Positions 11,860-23,089 of a stretch of 64,000 bases of DNA are shown piece by piece. Within the stretch, counting starts at the first letter, position 1. Each line of letters opens with the position of its first letter. Source of the stretch: Siphonodentalium dalli (lineage: Eukaryota > Mollusca > Scaphopoda > Gadilida > Siphonodentaliidae); NCBI GenBank assembly GCA_032622095.1, contig CP136066.1, positions 191,198,816-191,262,815 of the forward strand. Direction: 5' to 3'. The translations under genes and the position numbers were made by a program. Below the pieces are notes generated by a model. That model saw only the letters and a program-made list of their open reading frames with translations, was not told the origin of the DNA and did not search any database.

Positions 11860-12985
11860 ACCCAAGGTGCACATATACATCCCACCCATTACCTTATTCA
11901 CTCCATATGTACATAAACACCACACAAATGACAATATAGTCACTCACTGTATACACGTACACCTGATCATACAGCCAAACTTGGTTATTCCCGTACATGC
12001 CACAAAAATCGATACAGCCACGAATCACCATGCATGAACACCAGGTATACTCATACACCTGACCATATAGTCACCATATGTATACGTATTCACCACATTC
12101 ACGATCATACAGTATCTCATTGTATACATATCCACCTCACCATGGACCATACAGCCATTACATGTATACCTATTCGCCATACCATGGCCATAGAGTCAAT
12201 AGAGGCCATAGACTCAATAGAGTCATGGAGGCCAGGTATACATATACACCCCACCAATTGTGAGCCCTTCCAGATATACCAATATCTCATAAACCCCATA
12301 CTTGCATATACACTTTACACATAACAATCCAGCAACCACTGTATACTCATACACGCCACCCATGATCATACAGCTACTCCCTATACCCCACCAATGATAA
12401 TATACCCACAACATATATAAATATACGTCCCACCCGTTACCAAAAGGGCACTCCTTATATACTCACACGCTCGTCATTGACCATCCAGCTTATTCCAGGT
12501 ATGCATATACACTTCAACTATGACCGCACAGCCATCCCATGTACAGATATACACATTACCCATAACCATAACTTCACTCCCTATTTATCTACGCACTCCA
12601 CCCATTATCATACAGCCAGCACATATATACATATACACCCACCTGTCACAATACAGCCACATACGGTACACATATACATCCCACCCACGACCTTACAGTC
12701 ACTCCATATATACATAAACAATACACGGATGACCATGTAGCTACTCTCGTTATATCCACACACCACACCAATGCACATACGGCCACACACAACCATACAC
12801 CGTGCAGTCACTACCAATTCACATCACACATTACCATACAGCCACTCCTTATATTCCTATACATCTCACCGTGGACACCCCACTCATAACCATATAGTCA
12901 CACTTTGTATACATATTCACATCATTCATGACCATACATATTCACCTCACCTATGATCATATAGTAACTCCCTGGCTGCCGATTT
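11860..12985 (-). repeat. ~42-bp minisatellite, right arm of element A
   Basis: This is the same unit family as 10,050-11,740 in reverse orientation (CCATGACCATACAGTCACTC type), about 600 bp shorter. Read on the minus strand it follows the left arm variant by variant, for example GATAAATAGGGA, then GGTAATGTGTAT, then GTATATGCATACC, then GTATATTTATATAT. Local rearrangement near 12,190-12,240 gives a small ATAGAGTCAATAGAG duplication. Confidence 0.85.
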
Positions 12986-14114
12986 GGCATCCACCCTGTA
13001 TCCAGTTGATAAATATTTATCATAATGGGCCAGAATAGCCACATAACATGGTTCATCCCAGTTCCGTCTCAAAGTTCTGACCATTTCCTTTCAAAAATAT
13101 GGCCAGAATCACAAAAGAGGTTCTCGGCAAAATTCCATACTGCAACTTTAAAATGAATTTGTCATGCCCCATACGGAACTGGGACCACAGAATAGAACGT
13201 AGTTGTCAGTTAATTAACTAACACGTATAATAACAAAGTGAGTCACAATTTGCTATCTTCTCGGATAACGCAGAGAATAATGTTCGGGATATATGTAAAA
13301 CTTAACTTCTTACAAATTTGGTTGCCATTGTGGAAGCCATCTTGAGCAATTTGGTCTATAAACACCGTAGTGTGACACATTTAAGAAAAGTTAATTTTTG
13401 CCGATATTTATGTAAAGTTTGTGAGAGAAAAGTCCAATATTTCTGGTGATGTCAGTGGTGACAAAAGTAACAATGATCAATGGTTCATCAGACATGTTAG
13501 TATTCAATGTATCGAATGCAGAATAGCCATTGTTATACTTCAACCACAACTTGTAAGCGATTGCAGGACACGCTGGGCAATATTTACCATTTTCCATATT
13601 TTGGCAGCCATTTTGAGCCAAAGTAAGAATTTTTGTTCCAGTGAGTTGGAATATTCATAGATAATGATATGCCTCACTCAGATTACAAAGTTCTGTTCAT
13701 TTCTTGTTGAAATATGACTTGAATCCCAATTGTGATTTTTTTTGTGAAATTTTATACCGCATTCTGTAAAATCGCTTTTATGAGGGATCGGAAGGGGATA
13801 GGACCGCAATAATTGCACATTTAATTGTTCCAATGATCAGTTAATATACAATACACAAAATAAGATCATATTACTCAACCAGTTCCAAACAGCATGAACT
13901 GATCTAGAAGATATTTGTGAAAAAAATGTCATATTTTCAAATTCCGGCGGCCATTTTGGTGGCCATCTTGGATGGTGAGTTTTGCCCCCAAATAGTGTCA
14001 TTATGTCTTAGCTTCACGAAAATATATACATTTGTATACATGTTACCAGATTGTTCAGCTATAATTTGCATAAAACTGACTTAGGATCTGGTCTGAAAAA
14101 CGGCGGCTAATAGG

Positions 14115-15040
14115 TTACAAAAAAGACTGTACTGTATTAAGCTTTATATCTGGTTTCGTTTCTGGTCACACAGAAATACACAAGAGGTGGCATCAGAGAT
14201 GTTGTGTCTCGTTTTCGGTGGCTTACCGCCGGTGGCTACCGCCGGTGGCTACCGCCAATTGGTGTGCATCAGTATCGGTAGACTAATTAATAGGTAAAAT
14301 CGGTTAATATTTGTTCAAGTTATCGCAAAATGACTAATTAAGGGCCATAACTCTATCAAATTTTATCGGGCCAGGCTGGTTTTCGAACTCGTCCAGGATA
14401 TTATTGGAAGACACCTATATACCAGTCAGCTTGTCCGTCCGTCCGTCGTCCGTCCGTCGTCCGTCCGTGGACACAAATTTGTCCGGAGTTTTTCTCAGTC
14501 GTTTTTTAATCAATTTCCGTGAAACTTGGCACAGACATCAATCACCATGGGAACCTGTGCACCTGCGATTATGACGTTTGTCCGACGTTTTTTGGTGGAG
14601 TTATCCCCCCTTTTTCGCAACATGTATACTTTTGTCTGAGCTTTTATTCCTACATTTTTCGGACAATTTGTTTAAAACGTGGCACAGATATTTAGTACCA
14701 TGGGAACTTGTGCACCTGCGATTATGACGTCTGTCCGATATTTTTTGGTGGAGTTATCCCCCTTTTTCGACTTAGAATTTTTTTTTGCAACATGCATAAT
14801 TTTTCACGAGCTTTTATTCCTACATTTTTCGGTCAAAGTTTTTTAATCTTGGCACTGATATTTAGTACCATGGGAACCTGTGCACCTGCGATTATGACGT
14901 CTGTCCGACATTTTTTGTGTGGAGTTATTCCCCTTTTTCGACTTTTTTTCGACTTTTTATTCCAACATTTTTCGGTCAATAGGTATAAGATTGGGTTTAT
15001 GGTTGTACACCTGCAATGGGAACTCTTATTTTATTATTTT
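14115..15040. repeat. Short minisatellite, GTCCGTCC run and 3-unit tandem repeat
   Basis: TACCGCCGGTGGC repeats two to three times at about 14,224-14,260. A GTCCGTCC/GTCGTCC run lies at 14,428-14,468. Three units of 153-170 bp then start at 14,545, 14,698 and 14,868, each carrying CCATGGGAAC(C/T)TGTGCACC + TGCGATTATGACG. From memory, GTCCGTCC-rich blocks of this kind are common interspersed repeats in marine invertebrates. No gene is evident. Confidence 0.75.
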
Positions 15041-15340
15041 AACTAAATGTTTAATGACATATTGCTTTGTAGACGAGATAAGAGGTACATTTTTCATGGT
15101 ATCAAATGCAGTTATTTACCAAGTGGCCTAACCCCAATGAGTTCTCTAAAGCTATACAAACCTGTTATATTACCAATAGGTCTTTATGGCTCAAAACCTT
15201 TTACTAATCTTACGAACGACGATATTCTCAAACTGGAACCCATTCACAGCTTTTGCTTGAAACGTATTCAGGGATTGCACTTTCATGTCACAAATTTCCA
15301 AAGTTATTTTGTATTGTGCAACTACTGTGTATGTTGAAAT
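15040..15340 (+). pseudogene. LINE reverse-transcriptase tail fragment
   Basis: A frame at 15,047-15,337 encodes SGLTPMSSLKLYKPVILPIG followed by LYGSKPFTNLT and DILKLEPIHSFCLKRIQGL. This is the region just downstream of the reverse-transcriptase domain in invertebrate non-LTR retrotransposons, where the consensus reads roughly LYGSELW...ILKLE..H.FCLK.IQGL. It is about 70 residues with no catalytic motifs, a dead fragment truncated at both ends. Confidence 0.6.
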
Positions 15341-15812
15341 TTAATGAAAATGTTTTCTGCATAAGTTTATGCGTTAAGTTTTTTATGGTCAAGTTTAAAA
15401 TGACAAGGTCAAGCAAGTCTTTTCATGACTGACTTTCTGAACAACACAACAAATGACGTTTGTTCTTGTTTCCTGTCCCATTTTTGTTATTGTAATGGTT
15501 AATTCCCAGATACATACATGTGTAACATGAGATAGATAATATAGAAACAAGGTTATTTGCACATAACTACAAAATGTATACAGTAATGCAACGAAATTAT
15601 AAATTGAACTTAGTCCGACGTGATTGATTTATTGATTTTTATTTAGATACATTCAATCAGCATTTTACAATAAATAATTACAGATACATACATTTGATAA
15701 AAGTGATAAATAAAGTTGACAGAGCTGAAAATTTGAATGAGAAGGTATTTGAGTTGGCTTATGAGAGGCTGCAATGATAGTGATGTTAGAGAGGAGAGTT
15801 GATTGGCTAAAT
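15341..15812. other. Non-coding, no recognised feature
   Basis: AT-rich sequence. I see no credible gene, inverted repeat or tandem array here. Confidence 0.5.
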
Positions 15813-15814
15813 AA

Positions 15815-15958
15815 TCGAAAATGCCCTAAATAATCGACTCCTTAACCGCAGCAGAATTATGGGTAACTTTTCAGGATTTAGTCGGAAGTATGGCTTGTTG
15901 CCATTCATCGGAAAGCTCGCAGTGTGGTTAAGGAATCGATTATTTATGGCATTACTGT
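15815..15958. mobile_element. ~140-bp MITE
   Basis: The ends are imperfect inverted repeats, AATGCCCTAAATAATCGACT + CCTTAACC at the left and GGTTAAGGAATCGATTATTT at the right. There is no coding capacity. A single arm of the same family (AATGCCCTAATTAATCGACT + CC) occurs at about 60,595-60,637. Confidence 0.6.
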
Positions 15959-16119
15959 AGGAAGATAAATGCTGAGGGTTATCAATGATGACACACAACT
16001 ATTGATATTCTAGACGACATCCTAAATTTGAAAGATGTAACGTCTCTTCGCAGACTGTGCTCGTTCACCCGACTGATAAACCTTAAACTGGACGACACAA
16101 GTTATTAATGTATTGCGTT

Positions 16120-16620
16120 ACAGCTATTGGTGTTGTTGTTGCTGGTGTTGGTGGTGTTTTTTGGTGTTGTTGTATTAAGATTGTGTTGCTGTCAGATATA
16201 AAGATTATGACGATGACGAAGGTGATGATGATGATTATGAAGATGATTCTGATGTCAAAATTAAATTGATGATAACTATGATAAAAACGATGATGAACAT
16301 GCGCCATGTCATGTATCAAAACGGGGGACATATAACGTTCAGACAATCAAAACGATTTGATCATTTATTACAAACGGTTCAATAGAATATCTTCGGGTCG
16401 TCGGTATGTGCTATCTTCGTCGGGTTCGTCTTCCTGTCGTCTGCGTGAATCGTGGGCTGCTATTATCTTCATAGGATGCGTTCGCCTTCCTGTCGTCTGC
16501 GGGTATCGGGGGTCTCCAGTGTCTTCATAGGTCGCGTTCGCCTTCCTGTCGTCTGCTGTCGTTGGTCGTGCCTTGTCGCTGATACATCGGGGATGCGCTG
16601 CTCAGAAGTACAAGTATTTA
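16120..16620. repeat. Simple repeats and ~60-bp tandem units
   Basis: 16,125-16,290 is trinucleotide-like low complexity (GTTGTTGCTGGTG..., GATGATGATG). From about 16,390, TTCGCCTTCCTGTCGTCTGC recurs three times (about 16,424, 16,481 and 16,538), forming 55-60-bp tandem units of unusually high GC for the window. No gene is supported. Confidence 0.6.
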
Positions 16621-18532
16621 GTTTACCTCATGTTCGTAGCCATCGCGCTGCTAGCTTCTTCTCTTCTGGGTAGGTCTGCGGTCGTCGATGTCTTCGTTCG
16701 ATCTCGGTGGAAAGTGTCGGACTTAGTTAATGACTGTAACATTGTTGTGGTATTTATATAGGTCTTCGCTTTGGCGCGCCTCGGTGCCTTCTTTTCGCTT
16801 GCTTGACGGCCTGGTACGAGTTCAGTCAGTGGTTACAATCTCCTCGATTCCATCTACAGATCGTCTCGACTCATCGGCCTGTCCATAGTAATTTGCTAGC
16901 TATCTGGAATCAGGGAACTAAATGTGTTCTAGAGCCGGGGAGCGAGTACACCGTGGAATGCTAAAGGTGAAGGTAACAGTTTCTGAAGAATGACCTTCAC
17001 CTGATACATGCGACACGTTATTAAAAGATGACATCGCGTTTATTTGATTTGTACATCATATCAAAATAATCTAAACTGGTGAATGAATGGGGGAATGGAT
17101 TTTTGTGAGCGGGAAATTTATTTAACTAGCTGCTGTAGGTCTGGGTTTTTCAAGATCAAATTTGGCTGTGTGATAGCCCTGTCGTACACTTGGGGATTTA
17201 TTTTAAAAAGTAAACACATGACCTTTCATGCATTTTCGAGATCAACTGGTGTCAATCTAGCTAGGTAAACATCACTGGTCTGGCCTGCAGGCTTCAATTC
17301 AGTGATTTTGGCCGAAACGTTAACACTGTCGCCTATGGGAAACCATTTAGTTCAGTGATTCAATCTGCAGGTGTTGTCTTTGCTTGACCAGCTGCGTGTC
17401 GTCCGAGTATGTCCCCTGAGTAGTTATCTCGATGATTCCATCTGTAGATATGGACCCTTCGCCGAGTAATGCCTAATGGGTGGTTCTCTACGTTTTGTCA
17501 GGGGTACCGTGGGTTATTGTCTCTCCTATGTTTTCGTACTGTATATTGGCATAGTCAATCGGGAGATCACTTTATATACTTTACATGTCTCGATATCATT
17601 TTTATTTTGATCAAAGAATAAAGCATGATTTACACAAAAAGTTCCAAGAGGGACTTATTTCCAATGTGGTCAATGTGAAGCTTCCAGCGATACGCGAGTG
17701 TTGAAATAATTCCACTGTGGCCAATTGGTCAATTAAAGTCTGTGGTGGTTAACCATAGCATGGGACTACTCAATGACAGAAATTGGATTAAAAAATATTG
17801 GTATAAAATTACTTCATTTAAATCTTTCACTTGATAATAGAAAGTGTAACCATAAATTCTGGGCAGGATATTGACCTGAACGCAAGTATATTCGTGTAAA
17901 TATAGACCTGCAAGGAAATGTCAATGCAACTTCAAGTATAACTTGTAATAAAACGGTGTTATATAATTCCATTGATCTTAGGGTTGATACACGCATGCAT
18001 GTAATCTCTGTAAATATCGTGTGCCAGTGTTTGTCGACTTACATGTCAATTACAGATCATGTAATATTTGTTCACAGACGACCCAGGATAACTTATTTTA
18101 ACTTGTACACTAGAGGGAAGTCAATAAGAATTAGCTCCTACGCCTGAACACTGCACACAATTTGGAATTTAATTTAATTTAAACGTCACGTATTTTCAGT
18201 TAAATGTCTAGATCACGTAAATCCCACGCATATGACAAATTTATGGAAATGTATGTGATCGTACATTTAATGCAGAGCCGGAATGCTTTCGTTTCGCAAA
18301 AGTATTATACAATTTAGATCGTTCTCAAAGTGAAACTTCTTGATATTTTTTGTGGCTTTTTTGTCGATCCCTTTGCCTTACAAATGATGACCATGACATG
18401 TTTTCTTTTTTATGCTGAATGGTAGACTGAACATTAGCCCAGGAAAGTGTTTTGGGGGTACTCGGACTGTGCAGCACCTAGTGTGTTTCACAACCGACGT
18501 CTACATATATAGCTGTATTATACATTTCTTAG
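16621..18532. other. Upstream or intronic region of the lectin gene; nothing certain
   Basis: No exon can be supported. The lectin's signal-peptide exon should lie in or upstream of this stretch, since the first recognised exon starts inside a codon, but no hydrophobic start-proximal frame with a good donor stands out. Confidence 0.4.
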
Positions 18533-18718
18533 CACCATGCAGCCTTCCCGGATACACATTGGAAACCAATCCTGTCGTATGCTGGAAATACAACGGCACC
18601 AAAGTACTCTGGAGCGAGGCTGTGACTTACTGTGAAGCCGATGGAGGACACCTGGTCACCGTCCAAACCACTGACATGAATACGTTCTTCAGAAATAAAC
18701 TGGCATCAATGTCCGCAA
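18533..18718 (+). CDS. C-type lectin-like domain, N-terminal exon
   Basis: The exon follows a pyrimidine-rich acceptor (CATTTCTTAG, AG at 18,531-18,532) and ends at a GTACGT donor (18,719). It encodes PCSLPGYTLE, then VVCWKYNGTKVLWSEAVTYC and EADGGHLVTVQT. That is the first half of a C-type lectin fold: the opening Cys pair, W..A...C, and the G..L.....T strand. It enters with two bases completing a codon and leaves with one base of the next, which matches the exon at 19,886. The protein is probably secreted or part of a larger ectodomain. Upstream exons, including any signal peptide, are not identified. Confidence 0.8.
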
Positions 18719-19027
18719 GTACGTATCGAACAATAACGTAAAGTGGAATACGTGTTCATCTTATAAGATCTATGTTAAAAATCCTGCCTATATTGTTGCA
18801 ACATATATTACTGAATTGTATCAATTTAGGAGCATTACTGTTTACACAGCTATATATTTACAGTTGGTTAACAATTATTGTACAACATACACTCATGTTA
18901 GTCGATTCCAGGGAGTTTTGATAGCAAGAAAAAGATGGATAATCTACGATAAAAAGAGTTTGTTATTTGATTGCCCATGTTATTATTTCATGACGGAGGC
19001 TGTGCTGGTATAGCATTCAATATCCAG

Positions 19028-19597
19028 AGCCAGTGTATTCTCTTATATATGTGAGTCTCCCATGCATTGTCTTACATGGTCAAGGTAATTATTGTTAGGC
19101 TAAATGTACTATCTTATATATGTGAGTCTCCCATGCATTGTCTTACGTGGTCAAGGTAATTATTGTTAGGCTAAATGTATTATCTTATATATGTGAGTCT
19201 CCCATGCATTGTCTTACATGGTCAAGGTAATTATTGTTAGGCTACATGTACTATCTTATATATGTGAGTCTCCCATGCATTGTCTTACATGGTCAAGGTA
19301 ATTATTGTTAGGCTAAATGTACTATCTTATATATGTGAGTCTCCCATGCATTGTCTTACATGGTCACGGTAATTATTGTTAGGCTAAATGTACTATATTA
19401 TATATGAGTCTCCCATGCATTGTCTTACATGGTCACGGTAATTATTGTTAGGCTAAATGTACTATCTTATAAATGTGAGTCTCCCATGCATTGTCTTACA
19501 TGGTCAAGGTAATTATTGTTAGGCTAAATGTACTATCTTATATATGCGAGGTTCCCTATTGGGAGACTCCCATATATAAGAGAATACATTTGCACAT
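19028..19597. repeat. 71-bp tandem array derived from a palindromic MITE (E4)
   Basis: TCTCCCATGCATTGTCTTAC starts at 19,056, 19,127, 19,198, 19,269, 19,340, 19,409 and 19,480. That is seven units of 71 bp, one of them 69. Each contains GTTAGGCTAAATGTACTATC + TTATATATGTGAG. The array opens with GCCAGTGTATTCTCTTATAT and closes with the matching inverted arm ATATATAAGAGAATACATTT + GCAC, so it is an internal expansion of the same palindrome family as E1-E3. It lies in the lectin intron. The units are contiguous and arm-derived, not repeat-spacer, so this is not a CRISPR. Confidence 0.85.
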
Positions 19598-19885
19598 GAC
19601 TCTCGCAAAATTTCAGGAATCTACAGTTTTGGAAGTGTTTAAATACCGTTTAACAGATATGATTTATGATAATGTGTGGTGTAAAATCAGATTGAAAATC
19701 ATTAGTGTGAGAAGGAGTAACCACATATTTCATGGACGTGGCCAGATAGCCTCCCCTCCCGATTGAACCGATCCGTTTTATCATCTCAACTTACTTATAT
19801 TTGCACTCCCGTTCATAATAAGTTACACATGATTCGTAATGATTAAAATCTATTGTTTACATTGAGGTTAATCTTTGGATTCTAG

Positions 19886-20094
19886 GTTCGCCTTTCCTTG
19901 ACGGGTTTTATGCTGCAGGAACATGGAAGCTTCATGACGGTTTACCGATGACCTATTCCTCTTGGCTATTGGGCGAACCTGTCAGCGAAGTAACAAGACA
20001 GTGTATCAAGTTCGCCAACCGCTTCAACTTCGATTGGAGAACGGTGAACTGTCTAAGAGATAAGAGATCAGTAATCTGCCAGATCGATATGTAG
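19886..20094 (+). CDS. C-type lectin-like domain, C-terminal exon with stop
   Basis: The exon begins after TTCTAG (AG at 19,884-19,885). It completes the split codon as Ser, continues SPFLDGFYAAGTWKLHDGLP and SSWLLGEPV, and ends CIKF...W..VNCLRDKRSVICQ with TAG at 20,092-20,094. These are the second-half CTLD landmarks: W.L.DG, W..GEP, then the last Cys trio. The canonical calcium- and sugar-binding EPN reads EPV and the WND position reads WRT, so classical Ca2+-dependent mannose binding is doubtful. The two exons together give about 130 residues, a complete single CTLD. Phase agreement with 18,533-18,718 supports the gene model. Confidence 0.85.
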
Positions 20095-23089
20095 CCGAGC
20101 TGGGAGGAGAGCGGTGGGGGGAGGGGGTAGCCAGAGAATAAGGATGGGGTGTCCACCGATTTTTCAACACAAGAAGCATATGAAGTTTAAATCAGACAAA
20201 GTCCATATATGAATATAAATGTACGGGTGTATTGTTATAGCTCGAAATACAATATTGTACATTATATCGGATATTATTCCACATTCTGAAAGTAGTTGAC
20301 AAAAACTGAATCACACCGATATATACACACAGTAATACTATAATGGAAATTTGCACACTTGTTCCATAAAGCTGTACACACGCTTGCGCCTAATCGTGCA
20401 AAACAAAATTCTTGTAATGTGGTCGTCCGGTGTAATTTTCTAATTCTGTAATAAACAGTTTGTGTTATATACATGCAGTATTCGATGTAGTTTTCCACCA
20501 GTGGATGTATTACATAGTCGGTTGGGATTCAGCTTTTGTCGATGAACAACATTCGTCGACATTTACTGAGATTCAACTTAATATGAACCTCTTTATATTT
20601 GGGGGAGAATGGATCTGTTGATGCCGAAAGTACTCGATTTGCCTTACTTGGTATATGCACAAATGCGTATACACTAATGATAATACGAACGTCACATCGA
20701 ACGACCCGTAACGACGCGAATGCTTGATTAATCTGGTTGATTTATATGGATGCGAGTAAACAGCAATAATTATGGCTATCAATATAGGATTATTCTCATT
20801 TATAAGACACTTTTATGGCTACTGATATGTGAGAAAACGTAACTCAGTTACCGTCATTGGATCTAGTTACATTTTCATCGCCTTGATACCACCAACTTTT
20901 TAGCAAATTTTCAGTAACACCAGTTCACCCATTGTCGAGATATTCAACAAAGAAGAAACTTCTTTGAAAATTGCAATATAAGATAACGATACTCACGTTA
21001 CCATATGTATCCATGTATTTGGGAGGCGTTAATTTCGGGGTATTCTGAATCTGTCACTGGAGAAATGTGTTAGTCTTTGAAAAGGATAATGTTATTAGGA
21101 ATTTAGAAACATCCGATCTCGTCTACCAACGTCTATGTAGAAATTCTGGCGTCACGAGTATTACCCATCATTGTTTGATTCACATAAAAAAGAAGGGGTT
21201 TGCGACCAACTTAATTTCATAAATGTTTTGAATAACTATGTCTTATGCAACTGTGCCTTATCAGATACATATATGTAACCGAAAATATCGTGATAGTTAC
21301 TGTATGCTTTTGTAACGATTCGCAGTCTGGCAAATCATTTTGCTACAGAATGTACATGCTTGTCGATATTCATGCAAAACGGTAACGAAAGTATCAGTTC
21401 AATTTGTTCAACAGAATATGACGATCTGATGGAGGTATGGCCAATTATATAACGCATTATCAAAGATGGGTTTATATTGGCTTACCACACTATTCTGACA
21501 CTGTATGACATTTGCTATAGAATATGATTGCTCTTGTTTGCCGATATCCATGCAAAACGGTAACGTAAGTATCGCTTCAATTCGTTGAACAGACACTAGT
21601 TGAAACGTTCGTTCCCCTGAAGAAGAACGGAGACATTAGACCCAGAAAGGTGGTGAAATCTGGTCGGACCCATTGAGCTGCAGGTTATATGAAGGTTATA
21701 TATGCCTAATTATTATATGGTAACGTAAGTATTGCACTCAGTAGCAGCTGAAGCCTCGTAACCCCACTCAAGTCTACTTTATTGTTAATCGGTGTGCATA
21801 TCCAGAGTATATAGGATGTGGCCTTTGCAGTACGTGGGCCTAAGAGTAAGTATTTTAGGTTAAAACAAACGTCCCAAGCAGGGAGAACATATTGTCAGTC
21901 GGAGTTATTGGAACGCAATAACGAGTTAGTATATTGGTTGCAAGTGGTTCTTATGAGTGGAACCGAAATCATCAGCAATGGCCTCAGGATGAATGTGGAA
22001 TAAGGTATAACGTGGATAATATCCCCATCAAAAGTTCATCCATTGGTGCAGACCAATCACCGTGTGTGAGTGATTTGCTGGTAAAGATGGGATATGAAAT
22101 GAGTCATTTTCTAGCAAACTGAACTATAATGCTTTTTAATGTTGAGTAGATTCTGAGAGAATATGCTTGCGAATTAACGCAGCTTGGTGAATAAATCGAG
22201 TAGACTGTATATTGATATTTGCAGTTGGTATCAGTGTTATTTTTAAGTCAAACATAAATACCATGACAAAATAGGCATACATTGTTCTCAATTTTATCAT
22301 CCCAATTGGGAGATATTGAAGATTTAAATATACCACTGTTTATAGACAACATAGGCATGCACAGCGCCCGATAAGCATATCACTCAACGCCGTGATGGCG
22401 ATACTCAGCTGTATGTGGAGATCCAAGATTCACACATGGTCCCCGATCTCCATGCAGGTTCATCGCGAATCACCACGAAACTTGGGCGAATCACTCACTG
22501 CGACTGTAACGTGAAAGAATAATGAATATAACAACGTTTGCCTATTTTCTCATAGTTTTCGTGGTATAAGAAATGATTGAGTCGATTACACATGTCCTGA
22601 AACCTTTCTGGTAATTAATAATAATTAATGTAATCAACATGGCAATTCATTATATATAATTGGGAATTTATGCCATTTTATTTTTAGAATATAGATATTG
22701 TTAGTTATCTGGTTTGCTACGCTCCGAAGCCGTAACATTTTCCAAATCCAATGTGTATATATTATTATATTATACCTCGTAAACTTTATAAAATGTGGTT
22801 ATAGGGAAAACTCCATTTTAACTCTCGACAGAAAACGGTAAATTCCAGTTCAACATTGGAGAGATCGGTTTCACTCAAAACAGCGCTTCTATTTTCCAAC
22901 TGGCACAGGAGGATCAACATTGCATAAAATTGAATCACAATCCAACCAAATTTTCTCACATGTCGTAGGCCATTTGAAATTATCCTTGGATTTATGCATG
23001 AAACTTATCTCAAGCTCATGTTCTGGTGCGTTTTATTTGACACACAACTCCAACGTACCAACAGTTATCGTAAATACCACCCACATATT
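20095..23089. other. Mostly unassigned; dispersed GGTAACGTAAGTAT repeats
   Basis: No gene is supported. The motif GGTAACG(T/A)AAGTAT recurs at about 21,381, 21,550 and 21,720. The copies at 21,375 and 21,545 share about 45 bp, CATGCAAAACGGTAACG and onward. Short inverse versions occur near 20,985. The motif is seen again twice at 33,304-33,330. The frame at 21,934-22,122 (GSYEWNRNHQQWPQDECG) is faintly CTLD-like but too weak to call. Confidence 0.4.

Larger units (their letters stand above)
8740..14105. mobile_element. Foldback element A: giant palindrome with minisatellite arms
   Basis: The left stem (about 8875-10,040) is the reverse complement of the right stem (about 12,975-14,105). Matching blocks include CTGTTTGGAACTGGTTGAG with CTCAACCAGTTCCAAACAGC, and the CCATCCAAGATGGCC motif. 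Each stem runs inward into a ~42-bp minisatellite, and the two arrays have opposite orientation. The centre, about 11,740-11,860, is itself inverted (GGTGGCTATCGCTTTC ... AAAGTGATAGCCACC). The design, long inverted repeats built partly of tandem repeats, is that of foldback/Galileo-type elements. No transposase is seen. Short frames in the stems are not conserved in frame between copies. GCTAATAGG flanks the unit at 8731-8739 and 14,106-14,114, a possible 9-bp duplication, but 8740-8875 has no partner in the right arm. Confidence 0.8.

Noticed and set aside
10090-12956. His/Thr/Tyr-rich ORFs across the minisatellites
   Set aside because: They arise from repeats with few stops; unit length and frame are not maintained, and both strands are open.
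16083-16346. ORF with an Ile/Val-rich hydrophobic stretch
   Set aside because: Encoded by a GAT/CAT and CAA-type low-complexity tract; no start context or homology.
19056-19551. Regular repeats resembling a CRISPR array
   Set aside because: The whole 71-bp unit is repeated with no unique spacers, and the setting is a eukaryotic intron.
21818-22122. Possible extra lectin-like exon (GSYEWNRNHQQWPQDECG)
   Set aside because: Only a few aromatic/Cys positions fit, with no splice sites in a compatible phase.
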